This document shows positions 16,599-24,596 of a stretch of DNA of 56,335 nt, piece by piece; position 1 is the first letter of the stretch; every line of letters starts with the position of its first letter. Both the position numbers and the translations under genes were made by a program. Location: contig VEND01000041.1 of assembly GCA_009711765.1 (NCBI GenBank), forward strand, positions 1 to 56,335, read 5' to 3'. The DNA comes from Bacillota bacterium (GTDB lineage: Bacteria; Bacillota; Clostridia; Tissierellales; MES13). The notes beneath the pieces were generated by a model. It ran no database searches, was not told the origin of the DNA, and was given only the letters and a program-made list of their open reading frames with translations.

Positions 16599-18296
16599 AT
16601 GAAAAGGAAGATTCTTGGTTTATTATTAGTAGCATTTATTGTTATGGCTATGTCTATACCATCAATAGCTACATCCTTTGAAAATGAACAATCTGGTTTT
16701 GGATGGATATCACTACTTCCTCCACTTATAGCTATTATTCTAGCATTTATAACAAGACAAGTATTACTATCATTATTTTTAGGTATCTTTATCGGAGTTA
16801 CAATGATTAATGGATGGAATCCATTTTATGGCTTCTTAAGAACCCTCGATGAGTTTATCGTAGGTTCCTTAGCAGATGGATGGAATGCAGCAATCATAAT
16901 ATTTACTCTCTGTATAGGAGGCATGGTTGGTGTAATTGGAAAAATGGGGGGAACAAAAGCCATTGCAGATACCTTAGCTAAAAAAGCTAAAACTCCAAGA
17001 AGTGCTCAACTTGCCACTTGGTTAATGGGTATATTAGTATTCTTTGATGATTATGCAAATACTTTAATAGTAGGACCTACTATGAGACCTTTAACTGACA
17101 AAATGAAAATCTCTAGAGAAAAACTTGCTTATATAGTAGACTCTACAGCTGCTCCAGTTGTAGGTATGGCTATGGTTTCAACATGGGTTGGTTATGAAAT
17201 TGGTCTTATTAAAGATTCATTTGCTAATTTAGGTATAGAAGCAAATATTTATGGAGTATTTTTAAGAACTATCCCCTATAGTTTCTATAATATATTTGCA
17301 CTACTTCTTGTATTTGTATTAGCATATCAACTTAAAGATTATGGACCTATGTTAAAAGCAGAAAAAAGAGCTAGAATTGAAGGAAAAGTCCTTGGTGATA
17401 AAGCTAGTCCTATGGCTAGTGAAGAGATAACTGATATGGAGCTTAAAGATGATATAAAATTAAAAGCTTCTAATGCGGTCATTCCAATATTAACTTTAAT
17501 TGTTATAGCTTTTATCGGTCTTTGGTATAATGGATATACCTATAGTGAAGGAGTTAATCCTTTTACCTGGAAAGGTATAAGAACTTGTTTTGGTAATGCA
17601 GATGCCAGTGTTGTTTTAATATGGGCTGCTATTACTGCAAGTATAGTAGCTATAGTAATGGCTACATCACAAAAGATACTAAGTCTTGAAGAATCTTTAG
17701 AAGCCTGGGTTAACGGCTCAAAATCACTTCTTATAACATGTATAATATTAGTTTTAGCATGGTCATTAGGTAGTGTAACTGAAGCTGTTGGTACAGCTGA
17801 CTTTTTAGTAGGAGTCGTATCAGATAGCGTCCCTGGAGGATTTTTACCAATATTAGTGTTTTTAATATCATGTTTAGTTGCCTTTGCAACAGGTACTTCA
17901 TGGGGAACAATGGCTATAGTGGTTCCTTTAGCTATTCCACTTGCAAACAGTTATGTTGCAAAAGACCCAGCAAGTGCATCTATAGTTATTGCAACTTTAA
18001 GTTCAGTTTTATCAGGTTCAATATTTGGAGATCACTGCTCTCCTATTTCAGATACAACTATAATGTCATCTATGGCATCAGCATCAGATCATATAGACCA
18101 CGTTAAAACTCAAGTTCCTTATGCATTAACTGGTGCATCATTAGCAATACTAGGTTATGCTATCGTAGCATTAACAGGTTGGAAACCATATAGTCCTTTT
18201 ATTTCACTAGGCGTAGGGGCTATAGCTGTTGTCTTAATAGTAACTTTTGTTGGTAAAAGTACAGAAAAAGAAGATATAAAAGAAAGAATGGAATAA
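16599..18296 (+). CDS. NhaC-family Na+/H+ antiporter
   Basis: 565 residues with about 12 membrane segments and a leading hydrophobic segment that may be a cleaved signal (ends SIPSIATSFENE). Family features: LLPPLIAIILAFITRQVLLS near the start, FFDDYANTLIVGPTMRPLTD with the paired acidic residues, STAAPVVGMAMVSTWVGYE, FATGTSWGTMAIVVPLAIPL and IFGDHCSPISDTTIMSS. These are characteristic of the NhaC/YjcE-like group. It should exchange internal Na+ (or an organic substrate, as in malate/lactate relatives) for protons. AAAGAGGAGG precedes the ATG. It is flanked by terminators, so it is expressed alone. Sodium handling fits with the Na+-coupled transporters elsewhere in the window. Confidence 0.9.
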   Translation: MKRKILGLLLVAFIVMAMSIPSIATSFENEQSGFGWISLLPPLIAIILAFITRQVLLSLFLGIFIGVTMINGWNPFYGFLRTLDEFIVGSLADGWNAAIIIFTLCIGGMVGVIGKMGGTKAIADTLAKKAKTPRSAQLATWLMGILVFFDDYANTLIVGPTMRPLTDKMKISREKLAYIVDSTAAPVVGMAMVSTWVGYEIGLIKDSFANLGIEANIYGVFLRTIPYSFYNIFALLLVFVLAYQLKDYGPMLKAEKRARIEGKVLGDKASPMASEEITDMELKDDIKLKASNAVIPILTLIVIAFIGLWYNGYTYSEGVNPFTWKGIRTCFGNADASVVLIWAAITASIVAIVMATSQKILSLEESLEAWVNGSKSLLITCIILVLAWSLGSVTEAVGTADFLVGVVSDSVPGGFLPILVFLISCLVAFATGTSWGTMAIVVPLAIPLANSYVAKDPASASIVIATLSSVLSGSIFGDHCSPISDTTIMSSMASASDHIDHVKTQVPYALTGASLAILGYAIVALTGWKPYSPFISLGVGAIAVVLIVTFVGKSTEKEDIKERME

Positions 18297-18300
18297 TTAT

Positions 18301-18330
18301 AAGCTATCGGTTTAAACCGATAGCTTTTTT
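18301..18330 (+). terminator. Terminator of the NhaC-type gene
   Basis: A 26-bp perfect palindrome (18301-18326) followed by a T run. Confidence 0.88.
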
Positions 18331-18409
18331 ACTAATTATATAATTAGTAGTATTTTTTCAAAGTTTTAGTATTATAATTAAAATAACACTTAAAAGGTAG
18401 GTGATAAAA

Positions 18410-18631
18410 ATGAGTTCTCTTATAAAAATATTGATTCTTGAAAATGAAGTCGAAGCAAATCTATTAGATGAGATATTAAAGGATAAAAATATTCCCCATA
18501 TCATAAAAAGTTATCATGATTTAGCCTACGATGGTATATTCCAAACCCAAAAAGGATGGGGTCATGTAGAAGCATTAGATAAATATAAAAAAGAAATTTT
18601 AGAAATATATAATGATATAAAACAATCCTAA
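18410..18631 (+). CDS. Small DUF2007-type protein
   Basis: 73 residues from the ATG at 18410, which suits the AAGGTAGGTGAT site; an in-frame GTG at 18401 lies inside that site. The pattern LILENEVEANLLDEILKDKN then IPHIIKS and a final helix EALDKYKKEILEIYNDI fits the short DUF2007 (putative signal-transducing, GlnB-fold-like) family, in which a helix takes over after a strand with small insertions. No catalytic residues are known. It is a monocistronic gene convergent with the DsrE-like gene. Confidence 0.7.
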   Translation: MSSLIKILILENEVEANLLDEILKDKNIPHIIKSYHDLAYDGIFQTQKGWGHVEALDKYKKEILEIYNDIKQS

Positions 18632-18646
18632 GCTTAAGCTTAGGAT
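18627..18646. terminator. Shared hairpin between convergent genes
   Basis: A perfect 20-bp palindrome overlapping the end of the DUF2007-type gene and abutting the stop of the DsrE-like gene. T-rich stretches on both sides are modest, so it may end transcripts in both directions. Confidence 0.65.
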
Positions 18647-18985
18647 TTAAAATGTTAATATCTTTGCATCTTTCTTTATATATTCAGTTAATGGTTCTCC
18701 CATATATTTTACATTTATACCCATATTCTCTAAGTCCTTTGTCACACCATAGTTTTCTGAACATGCCTTACATGCTTTAACTTTAACTCCTATATCTATC
18801 ATTTTTTTAATATTATCTTGAAGTTCTATATCTACACTTAATAATTTAGAAGAAGGTCCCCATACAATTAATGTAATATCATCCCACCATCCTCTTAATT
18901 TGCCATTTAAAGCATACATAAATACCATATTAAGTGCTACTTCTCTATCCCTACTAGTCCATAATATAATTAGTTTATCTTTCAT
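18647..18985 (-). CDS. DsrE/DsrF-like family protein
   Basis: 112 residues. KLIILWTSRDREVALNMVFM at the start, DDITLIVWGPSSKLLSVD in the middle and KVKACKACSENYGVTKDL near the end match the small DsrE-like sulfur-relay fold, in which a cysteine may carry persulfide. Two cysteines (C-K-A-C) sit where such proteins place their reactive residue. Not part of a dsr or tus cluster, so the role is open. Confidence 0.78.
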   Translation of the reverse strand: MKDKLIILWTSRDREVALNMVFMYALNGKLRGWWDDITLIVWGPSSKLLSVDIELQDNIKKMIDIGVKVKACKACSENYGVTKDLENMGINVKYMGEPLTEYIKKDAKILTF

Positions 18986-19010
18986 AATACATTCCTTTCT
19001 TATAAAAATT

Positions 19011-19454
19011 TTAATCCTTGAAAAGCATCTCTATATGTTCAATACCATCTTCTAAATAAACTTCAGATTCCTTAGTAAATCCAAGATTTATATAAAAGTT
19101 TAATAAGTACTTCTGTGCTGATATCCTTATGAAATTTTCCTTTAAATCTTCCCTTATAAATTTTATAGCTCTTTTCATTATTTGTTTTCCAAGTTCTAAT
19201 CCCCTATGATCTTTTTTTACTAAAACTCTACCAATAGAAACTTCTTTATAAGAAATTCCCTTAGGTAGAATTCTTAAATAAGCTATAATCTCATTATTCT
19301 TTTTTCCAATCATATGATAGGAAAATTTATCCTTGCCATCACATTCAGGGTATGGACAATTCTGTTCTACTACAAAAGTATCTGTTCTTATTTTTAATAT
19401 GTCATATAACTCATCCAATGTTAATTCATTATATTTTTTAACTATTATCTCCAT
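19011..19454 (-). CDS. GNAT acetyltransferase, ElaA-like
   Basis: 147 residues from the ATG at 19454, which has an AGGAGG site 6 bp away; upstream codons to 19514 are not preceded by one. ILKIRTDTFVVEQNCPYPEC at the start is the ElaA hallmark (R-x-x-V-F-V-V-E-Q). The acetyl-CoA binding loop is VKKDHRGLELGKQIM, and ISAQKYLLNFYINLGF closes the fold. The substrate is unknown. Confidence 0.85.
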   Translation of the reverse strand: MEIIVKKYNELTLDELYDILKIRTDTFVVEQNCPYPECDGKDKFSYHMIGKKNNEIIAYLRILPKGISYKEVSIGRVLVKKDHRGLELGKQIMKRAIKFIREDLKENFIRISAQKYLLNFYINLGFTKESEVYLEDGIEHIEMLFKD

Positions 19455-19514
19455 ATATATCCTCCTGATTAATAAGGTTTTTTTACTATATATAAACATT
19501 ATATTACATTCCAA

Positions 19515-19852
19515 TTTTAGGATTGTTTAGAAACTTTTAATAAATTTCCAGCAAAAAGGAGGACTTTATGACTATTATGTATAAAAGTTATAATAGCATT
19601 TCAATATAATCTCATCCTTTAATACATAATTATATCATTTCAAGATTCTTTAACAAAATTTAAGTACAAAAAATGTGATATTCAAGGAAGAGAAAATGCA
19701 ATTAGCTTTAATATTACAAATGTTTTGAAATATTTATTACAAAGTAAATATTAAATAAGTACTAATTATATGAAAAAATATAAAGAAAAACATTTAAAAT
19801 TAGGCTAAAATTTATTGTTAAGTAAAACAGTTATTAATTAGGGGGTAATACA
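19515..19852. other. 338-bp intergenic region with a 13-codon ORF behind a strong ribosome binding site
   Basis: AT-rich. At 19568-19609 a plus-strand ORF reads MTIMYKSYNSISI and stops; AAAAGGAGG lies 6 bp before the ATG. It may be a leader peptide, a remnant start of a lost gene, or chance. The rest should hold the aminopeptidase promoter; GGGGGT at 19841-19846 is its ribosome binding site. Confidence 0.35.
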
Positions 19853-21082
19853 ATGGATTTTAAAACAAATTTAAAAAAATACGCTGAACTAACTCTTAAA
19901 GTTGGTCTAAATTTACAAAAGGGACAAACCCTTGTTGTTAATGCACCTTTAACCTCAGCTGATTTTGTAAGAAAAATTACTAAAAAAGCCTATGATTTAG
20001 GCGCGAAAAATGTTCATGTAGAATGGCACGACGAAGAACTTAAACTACTTAAATACAAAAACGCTCCAGAGGAAGCATTTAAAGAATTCCCAGAATGGAA
20101 AGCAAAAGGTTTTGAACAAATGGCTAAAGATGGTGCTTGCTTTTTATCAATAAGTGCATCAAATCCTGACTTATTAAAGGATGTTGACCCTAAAAGAATC
20201 TCTACAGCACAAAAAACTGCTGCTAAAGCTATGGAAGCCTTTAGAAAGTATACTCAAAACAGCGAAGTTAGTTGGGCAGTAGTATCTGTTCCTACTAAAG
20301 AGTGGGCTCAAAAGGTATATCCTAACTTAAATGAAAAAGAAAGTGTAGAAAAACTTTGGGAAAGCATTTTTAGTATTGTAAGAGTCGATAAAAACAATCC
20401 AATAGATGAATGGAAAAAACACCTAAGTACTTTAAAAGAAAAAGTTACATATTTAAATACTAAACAATACAAAAAACTTCACTATAAAGCACCAGGAACT
20501 GATTTAACTGTAAAACTACCTAAAAATCATATCTGGATAGGTGGCGATGAGGCAAATTCAAAGGGAATAAATTTTGTTGCTAATATGCCTACAGAAGAAG
20601 TATTTACAGTACCTATAAGACATAGCGTTAATGGTACAGTTACTAGTACAAAACCATTAAATTATGGTGGTAACCTTATAGAGGATTTTAAATTAACTTT
20701 TAAAGATGGAAAAATAACTGATTTCTCTGCTGAAAAAGGTTACGAAACACTTAAAAATCTTATAGAGACCGATGAAGGCTCCCACTACTTAGGTGAAGTT
20801 GCTTTAGTTCCCCACAATTCACCTATTTCTAAAACGGATACAATTTTTTATAACACACTATTTGATGAAAATGCATCTTGTCATTTTGCAGTCGGTTCTG
20901 CTTATCCTACTTGTGTAGAAAATGGAGCGAAAATGGATAAAGAAGAATTAAAAGAAAAGGGTATAAATGTTAGTTTAACCCATGTTGATTTTATGATAGG
21001 TTCAAATAAATTAGATATCGATGGTGAAACAAGCGATGGCAAAATTGAAGCAGTATTTAGAAAAGGTAATTGGGCATTTTAA
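19853..21082 (+). CDS. M29-family metalloaminopeptidase (AmpS/PepS/AmpT)
   Basis: 409 residues, the normal length of the family. Family features: LKVGLNLQKGQTLVVNAPL near the start, NMPTEEVFTVPIRHSVNGTV, LGEVALVPHNSPIS, then CHFAVGSAYPTC and SLTHVDFMIGSNKLDIDG. Glu in MPTEE, Glu in LGEVALV, His in CHFAVGSAY, and His and Asp in THVDF correspond to the metal ligands of the dinuclear site. It removes N-terminal residues from peptides in the cytoplasm. Monocistronic, closed by a strong terminator. Confidence 0.93.
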   Translation: MDFKTNLKKYAELTLKVGLNLQKGQTLVVNAPLTSADFVRKITKKAYDLGAKNVHVEWHDEELKLLKYKNAPEEAFKEFPEWKAKGFEQMAKDGACFLSISASNPDLLKDVDPKRISTAQKTAAKAMEAFRKYTQNSEVSWAVVSVPTKEWAQKVYPNLNEKESVEKLWESIFSIVRVDKNNPIDEWKKHLSTLKEKVTYLNTKQYKKLHYKAPGTDLTVKLPKNHIWIGGDEANSKGINFVANMPTEEVFTVPIRHSVNGTVTSTKPLNYGGNLIEDFKLTFKDGKITDFSAEKGYETLKNLIETDEGSHYLGEVALVPHNSPISKTDTIFYNTLFDENASCHFAVGSAYPTCVENGAKMDKEELKEKGINVSLTHVDFMIGSNKLDIDGETSDGKIEAVFRKGNWAF

Positions 21083-21108
21083 AAGGTGGGAGTTAACTCC
21101 CACCTTTT
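21081..21108 (+). terminator. Terminator of the aminopeptidase gene
   Basis: A 28-bp perfect palindrome with 14-nt half-arms followed by a T-rich tail; the left arm includes the stop codon. Confidence 0.85.
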
Positions 21109-21183
21109 ATTTTTCAATTCATATTTTTTCATCTTATCATTTATTAAATCCTTTACATATTCTAAATTACTTTCCATTAATTT

Positions 21184-21775
21184 TCATTCATCTGGGTTAC
21201 CATGGGATAATACAAAAATGTCAGGTTCTAATAAAGCATATTTTAAAAAAGTTTTTTTATACTTTTTTAGATTATTATAATATATTAAAGGTATAGGGTA
21301 TTCTATATTGTCCCCTACAAATAATACATTGTCAGAAATATCATATAATGAAGCAGAATCTTTAGTATGTCCAGGACTATAGAAAAAACAAACTTCTTCA
21401 TCTTTAAAAGTTATATTAGGTAGTTTAATACTCACTTTTCCCCTAGCCAATGGACTGTATTTTTCTAGTTCATAATTACCCTTCTTAATAATATTATCTA
21501 AACATAATTCATGACTTAATATTTTTTCAGTGAAATAACAATTACCCCATATATGATCTCAACCTGAATGAAAATTAAAAACAATTACTTCCTTCCCTTT
21601 AATTAATTCATTTAAATAGTTAATTATTCTTTCCATAGGTTCTTTTCCTAAATATGCATCACAAATAAATGCATGCTTTTTTCCAACTACGACATATATA
21701 TTTGTTATACAACCAAAATCCTTTAATAAATCATCAAATTAAAATAAGTAACCTCTTTTTTTTACTCTTTTTACT
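21184..21775 (-). pseudogene. Metallo-beta-lactamase fold hydrolase, broken by two in-frame stops
   Basis: One minus-strand frame continues across the region. It reads KIKVKRVKKRGYLF, a TAA, then FDDLLKDFGCITNIYVVVGK, KHAFICDAYLG, VIVFNFHSG, a TGA (21562-21564), DHIWGN, and lastly SPGHTKDSASLYD, LFVGDNIE and LSHGNPDE. This is a metal-dependent hydrolase of the MBL superfamily in which the TGA replaces the residue before DH in the H-x-x-x-DH metal motif. No good start codon is visible, and the two stops have different codons, so loss of function is the simplest reading. A shorter ORF from 21450 could still be translated but lacks the main metal site. Confidence 0.85.
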
Positions 21776-21788
21776 TTAATTTTTTCAC

Positions 21789-22619
21789 CTACATATTTTT
21801 AAAGTTAGAAATTTCATCTAATATATTCTTTGTTGTATCAGTAATGTTTTGATATTTAGGTTTATCAACAATCCTGAAATATAGACTCCTCAAAAAATTT
21901 CTTCCATTAACTTGTAAAGTCATATCCTCTGGCTGTATACCCTTTCTAGTTACATTTTTAAATCTTTTTATATAATCTATAATTTCTAATTCATCTAGTA
22001 AATTTCTTTCTAAAATAGCTACAACACCTGTTATCATTCTTTCATCTTCTTCATCCACATATGAGTAATAGTCTACATTTACTTTTTTATAGATTGCTTC
22101 TAATATTTTTCTCATTTCTTTAGAACCAAACTCTTCACACCTTGCAAATTCATCTAACACATCAGCTCCATGGGCAGCACCATGAGCCCATCCATTACCC
22201 TTAATATATCCTCTTAAATCTCTTTCATTATTATAATATTTAATAAACTTTTCAAAGATTTCTTCTAATTCTTCTTTGTTTAAATACTTATCACTTCTAT
22301 GTCTATATATTGATCCTGCTACTATAAGTGACGAAAATGTTCTTGTAAATACAGTATCATTAACTTCACCTAGACCGTAAAACAAATGTTTATCATCTAA
22401 GCTAATATCTAATATCTGATGAACTTCATCTGTTTTCAATTCATTAACTATCCAATTTGAAATAGTGGAAAATATTAATCTATCACGAAGCTCACCTTCT
22501 AAATCTCCAATATAATTCATCATTTCTAATGATAATTCAAAGGGATTAATTCCCTCTAGTACTTTAAAATCATTCTTCTTAATTTCTTTTAGTAATTCCT
22601 TTAATTTATTTCTTTCCAT
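21789..22619 (-). CDS. DUF2785 family protein
   Basis: 276 residues from the ATG at 22619, with a GAGGGGGAT site; the frame extends further upstream without one. The conserved core RDLRGYIKGNGWAHGAAHGA followed by DVLDEFARC matches DUF2785, an all-helical, repeat-like family of unknown function. ITGVVAILERNLLDELEIID is another conserved portion. The GWAH and HGAD histidines suggest a metal or ligand site, but this is not established. It abuts the broken MBL gene, whose frame begins inside its 3' end. Confidence 0.8.
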   Translation of the reverse strand: MERNKLKELLKEIKKNDFKVLEGINPFELSLEMMNYIGDLEGELRDRLIFSTISNWIVNELKTDEVHQILDISLDDKHLFYGLGEVNDTVFTRTFSSLIVAGSIYRHRSDKYLNKEELEEIFEKFIKYYNNERDLRGYIKGNGWAHGAAHGADVLDEFARCEEFGSKEMRKILEAIYKKVNVDYYSYVDEEDERMITGVVAILERNLLDELEIIDYIKRFKNVTRKGIQPEDMTLQVNGRNFLRSLYFRIVDKPKYQNITDTTKNILDEISNFKNM

Positions 22620-22720
22620 ATTAATCCCCCTCTTTAATCTTCCTTGATTATTATAACAGTTATTACCTGACATCAGTATGTCATTGAATTCTTAAATTAT
22701 AAATTCTTTTCTTTAAAGTA

Positions 22721-23164
22721 GTTTTTCTGCTTTAGTCATAGAGTTAGTCATTCCTCTTGTATTTTTTAGTTTTCTATGACCATTATACTTCTTTATTCAA
22801 GACCTTAAAACACTTGTATCGAAGATTTCATATTTTTTATTAGACCATATAGGGGATAGTTGCCAGATAAATAATCTAAACGGCTTTTTCTTAAAATTCT
22901 TTTGAATATTTTTTGCAGGTTCTAGATTCTTTTAGTCTATTGATTCCGTAACGTTTATACTAGTACTTCCAATTTCTAAAGATATCTTCATAAATATTGT
23001 TCTTTATAGACCTATAATACTAATATAAGTATTTTCATATTCTATTAAAATATTGTACTTCTCCTCTGAACTATATTTACTTCTTTTAGACATAATAAAT
23101 GCTCCCCTTTCTTAAACAGATTATTATTTTTAAATCTATCTACTAAGAAGGGAGCATATCACTT
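22721..23164 (-). mobile_element. Degenerate IS3-type orfA remnant
   Basis: From an ATG at 23093 the minus strand reads MSKRSKYSSEEKYNILIEYE, then is broken by stops and shifts, with recognisable pieces LEPAKNIQKNFKKK, YEIFDTSVLR and IKKYNGHRKLK, and a final MTNSMTKAEK. These match the helix-turn-helix OrfA of IS3/IS150-type elements. At the outer end, GCTCCCC (23101-23107) and GGGAGC (23150-23155) form an imperfect inverted repeat with TTCTTA and TAAGAA flanks, which may belong to the element end. No orfB is present. The 617-bp gap here is otherwise without genes. Confidence 0.72.
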
Positions 23165-23302
23165 AAATAAGAGAGTATTTTTTATACTTTATACTTTATA
23201 ATTGATGCTTAAGAAGATAGTTTAAGATTATATAAAATATTTCAAGAAATAGGCATAAAATATTAATTATGGTATAATATGAAATAGGTATTGAAGGAGG
23301 TG

Positions 23303-23560
23303 ATGAGGATTAACTACAGATACAAGGAAAATATTTTCTCAATTTTATACCCTTTTTTGGGTTTCTTTATATTGATATTTAATGAATTAAATTTAAATGA
23401 TACATTTTCAAAATATATATATGTTATTGCTTTATTGATAATGACTATTCATTTAATTATACTTAAAAAAAGTAATAAACTAGCCCAAAATAAGATTTTA
23501 ACATTAGCGTTGATATTTGGAATTTTGTTACATTCTTTTTTATTATTGTATTTTTTCTAA
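23303..23560 (+). CDS. Small membrane protein of unknown function
   Basis: About 85 residues with three predicted membrane segments: IFSILYPFLGFFILIFN, YIYVIALLIMTIHLIIL and ILTLALIFGILLHSFLLLYF. I do not recognise a family. The start is unclear: AAGGAGG at 23294-23300 lies only 2 bp before the ATG at 23303, while the in-frame TTG at 23291 overlaps the site. It precedes the broken RNase H gene on the same strand. Confidence 0.55.
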   Translation: MRINYRYKENIFSILYPFLGFFILIFNELNLNDTFSKYIYVIALLIMTIHLIILKKSNKLAQNKILTLALIFGILLHSFLLLYFF

Positions 23561-23596
23561 ATATTAATAGAAGAAGTATAAAAGGAAGTGAATTAT

Positions 23597-23940
23597 ATGA
23601 TAAAGTGTTATTTTGATGGAGCTTGTGATAAGAATGGTAATGCAAACGCTAAAACAGGACTAGGATTTGCTATAGATACAAGGGACAATTTAATTAAAGT
23701 TGCAGAATATGGAGGTAAAGGAACGAATAATACTGCTGAATATAAAGCTTTAATAGGTTGTTTAGAAAAATTAATAGAATTAAAACTAGATAGATAGAAG
23801 ATTGTAATTTACGGTGATAGTAAGTTAATAATAAATCAAGTTAACGGCGAGTGGAAATGTAATAAAGGTCATCTTATTCCACTAAGAGATCTTGCACAGG
23901 ACTTAAAAAGTATATTTAGTGATATATCTTATAAACACCA
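23597..23940 (+). pseudogene. Ribonuclease HI family gene with an amber stop and a lost 3' end
   Basis: Starting at ATG 23597 with AAAGGAAG upstream: MIKCYFDGACDKNGNANAKT includes the first catalytic Asp (YFDGAC), then NNTAEYKALIGCLEKLIEL with the catalytic Glu. A TAG at 23795-23797 interrupts the frame, which then continues with KIVIYGDSKLIINQVNGEW (third catalytic Asp in GDS), and ends around 23940 within the methyltransferase gene on the other strand. The last catalytic region is absent. Two independent lesions make this a pseudogene. Confidence 0.85.
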
Positions 23941-24473
23941 AAAAACTTTTTATTATCGTTTTTAAATCTCACTTCTTCTAAATCATTAGAAGTCATTAAC
24001 TGCCTAATTTCACTAACTGGGATACCATGACTTTCTTTCGTAGGTTCTTTTATGTAAATTTTACCATTTATTTTTAATTTATCTTTTAGTGTTTTTATAA
24101 TATTTTCTCTATCAGCTATATGTATATCATGCAATACATAATGAATCAATACAGTATCAAAAGAACCTTCTTTAATATCTAAATCATAAATATTCCCTGT
24201 TATAATGTTTATATATTCATATTTCTTTAACCTTTTCTTAGCTTTGTTTACCCAAAAGTCTGATATATCGATACTTGTTACAAAGCTATTATTGTCTAAC
24301 TTTTTTACTACATGTTTTGTAAGGCATCCCCCACCACAACCAAATTCAAGTATCCTTTGATTATTTTTAAATTCTATTTCTTTAACAAATTTTTTATAGA
24401 CAAATCCCCCTAATCTATATCCTATTAAACCTTCGATAATTTCATCTATAAAATTAGGATTTTCCATAGTCAT
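23916..24473 (-). CDS. Class I SAM-dependent methyltransferase
   Basis: About 185 residues from the ATG at 24473, which fits the AAAGGAAGTGAG site; an in-frame GTG at 24482 is less likely. SAM-binding motif I is ILEFGCGGGCLTKHVV, motif II region FVTSIDISDFW, and FDTVLIHYVLHDI is motif IV. The C-terminal LKINGKIYIKEPTKES is the usual strand after motif IV. The substrate is not predictable. Its 3' end overlaps the dead RNase H gene, which suggests that a past rearrangement joined them. Confidence 0.85.
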   Translation of the reverse strand: MTMENPNFIDEIIEGLIGYRLGGFVYKKFVKEIEFKNNQRILEFGCGGGCLTKHVVKKLDNNSFVTSIDISDFWVNKAKKRLKKYEYINIITGNIYDLDIKEGSFDTVLIHYVLHDIHIADRENIIKTLKDKLKINGKIYIKEPTKESHGIPVSEIRQLMTSNDLEEVRFKNDNKKFFGVYKIYH

Positions 24474-24574
24474 AGATCTCACTTCCTTTGAATATAATTG
24501 TCTGTAATTTACAATTTTTGTAATCTTATTTTAATTGTATTACTTATAATAAGAGATTTCAATGCAAAAAAATA

Positions 24575-24594
24575 AAGCCCACAAATGTGGACTT
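24575..24594 (-). terminator. Terminator of the peptidoglycan-binding protein gene
   Basis: 9-bp arms 24575-24583 and 24586-24594 with one G-U pair, directly after the stop at 24597, followed by a T-rich tail on the minus strand. Confidence 0.78.
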
Positions 24595-24596
24595 AT

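Noticed and set aside
21562-21564. TGA in the metallo-hydrolase frame as a selenocysteine codon
   Set aside because: A second in-frame stop (TAA) and lack of a start codon point to decay; the position is normally Trp or similar, not Cys.
23099-23157. Inverted repeat GCTCCCC/GGGAGC as a stand-alone terminator
   Set aside because: No gene ends there on either strand and no T tract follows; it fits better as part of the IS remnant end.
23795-23797. TAG in RNase HI as recoded pyrrolysine
   Set aside because: The 3' end of the gene is also missing, and no other in-frame TAG-containing gene is seen in the window.
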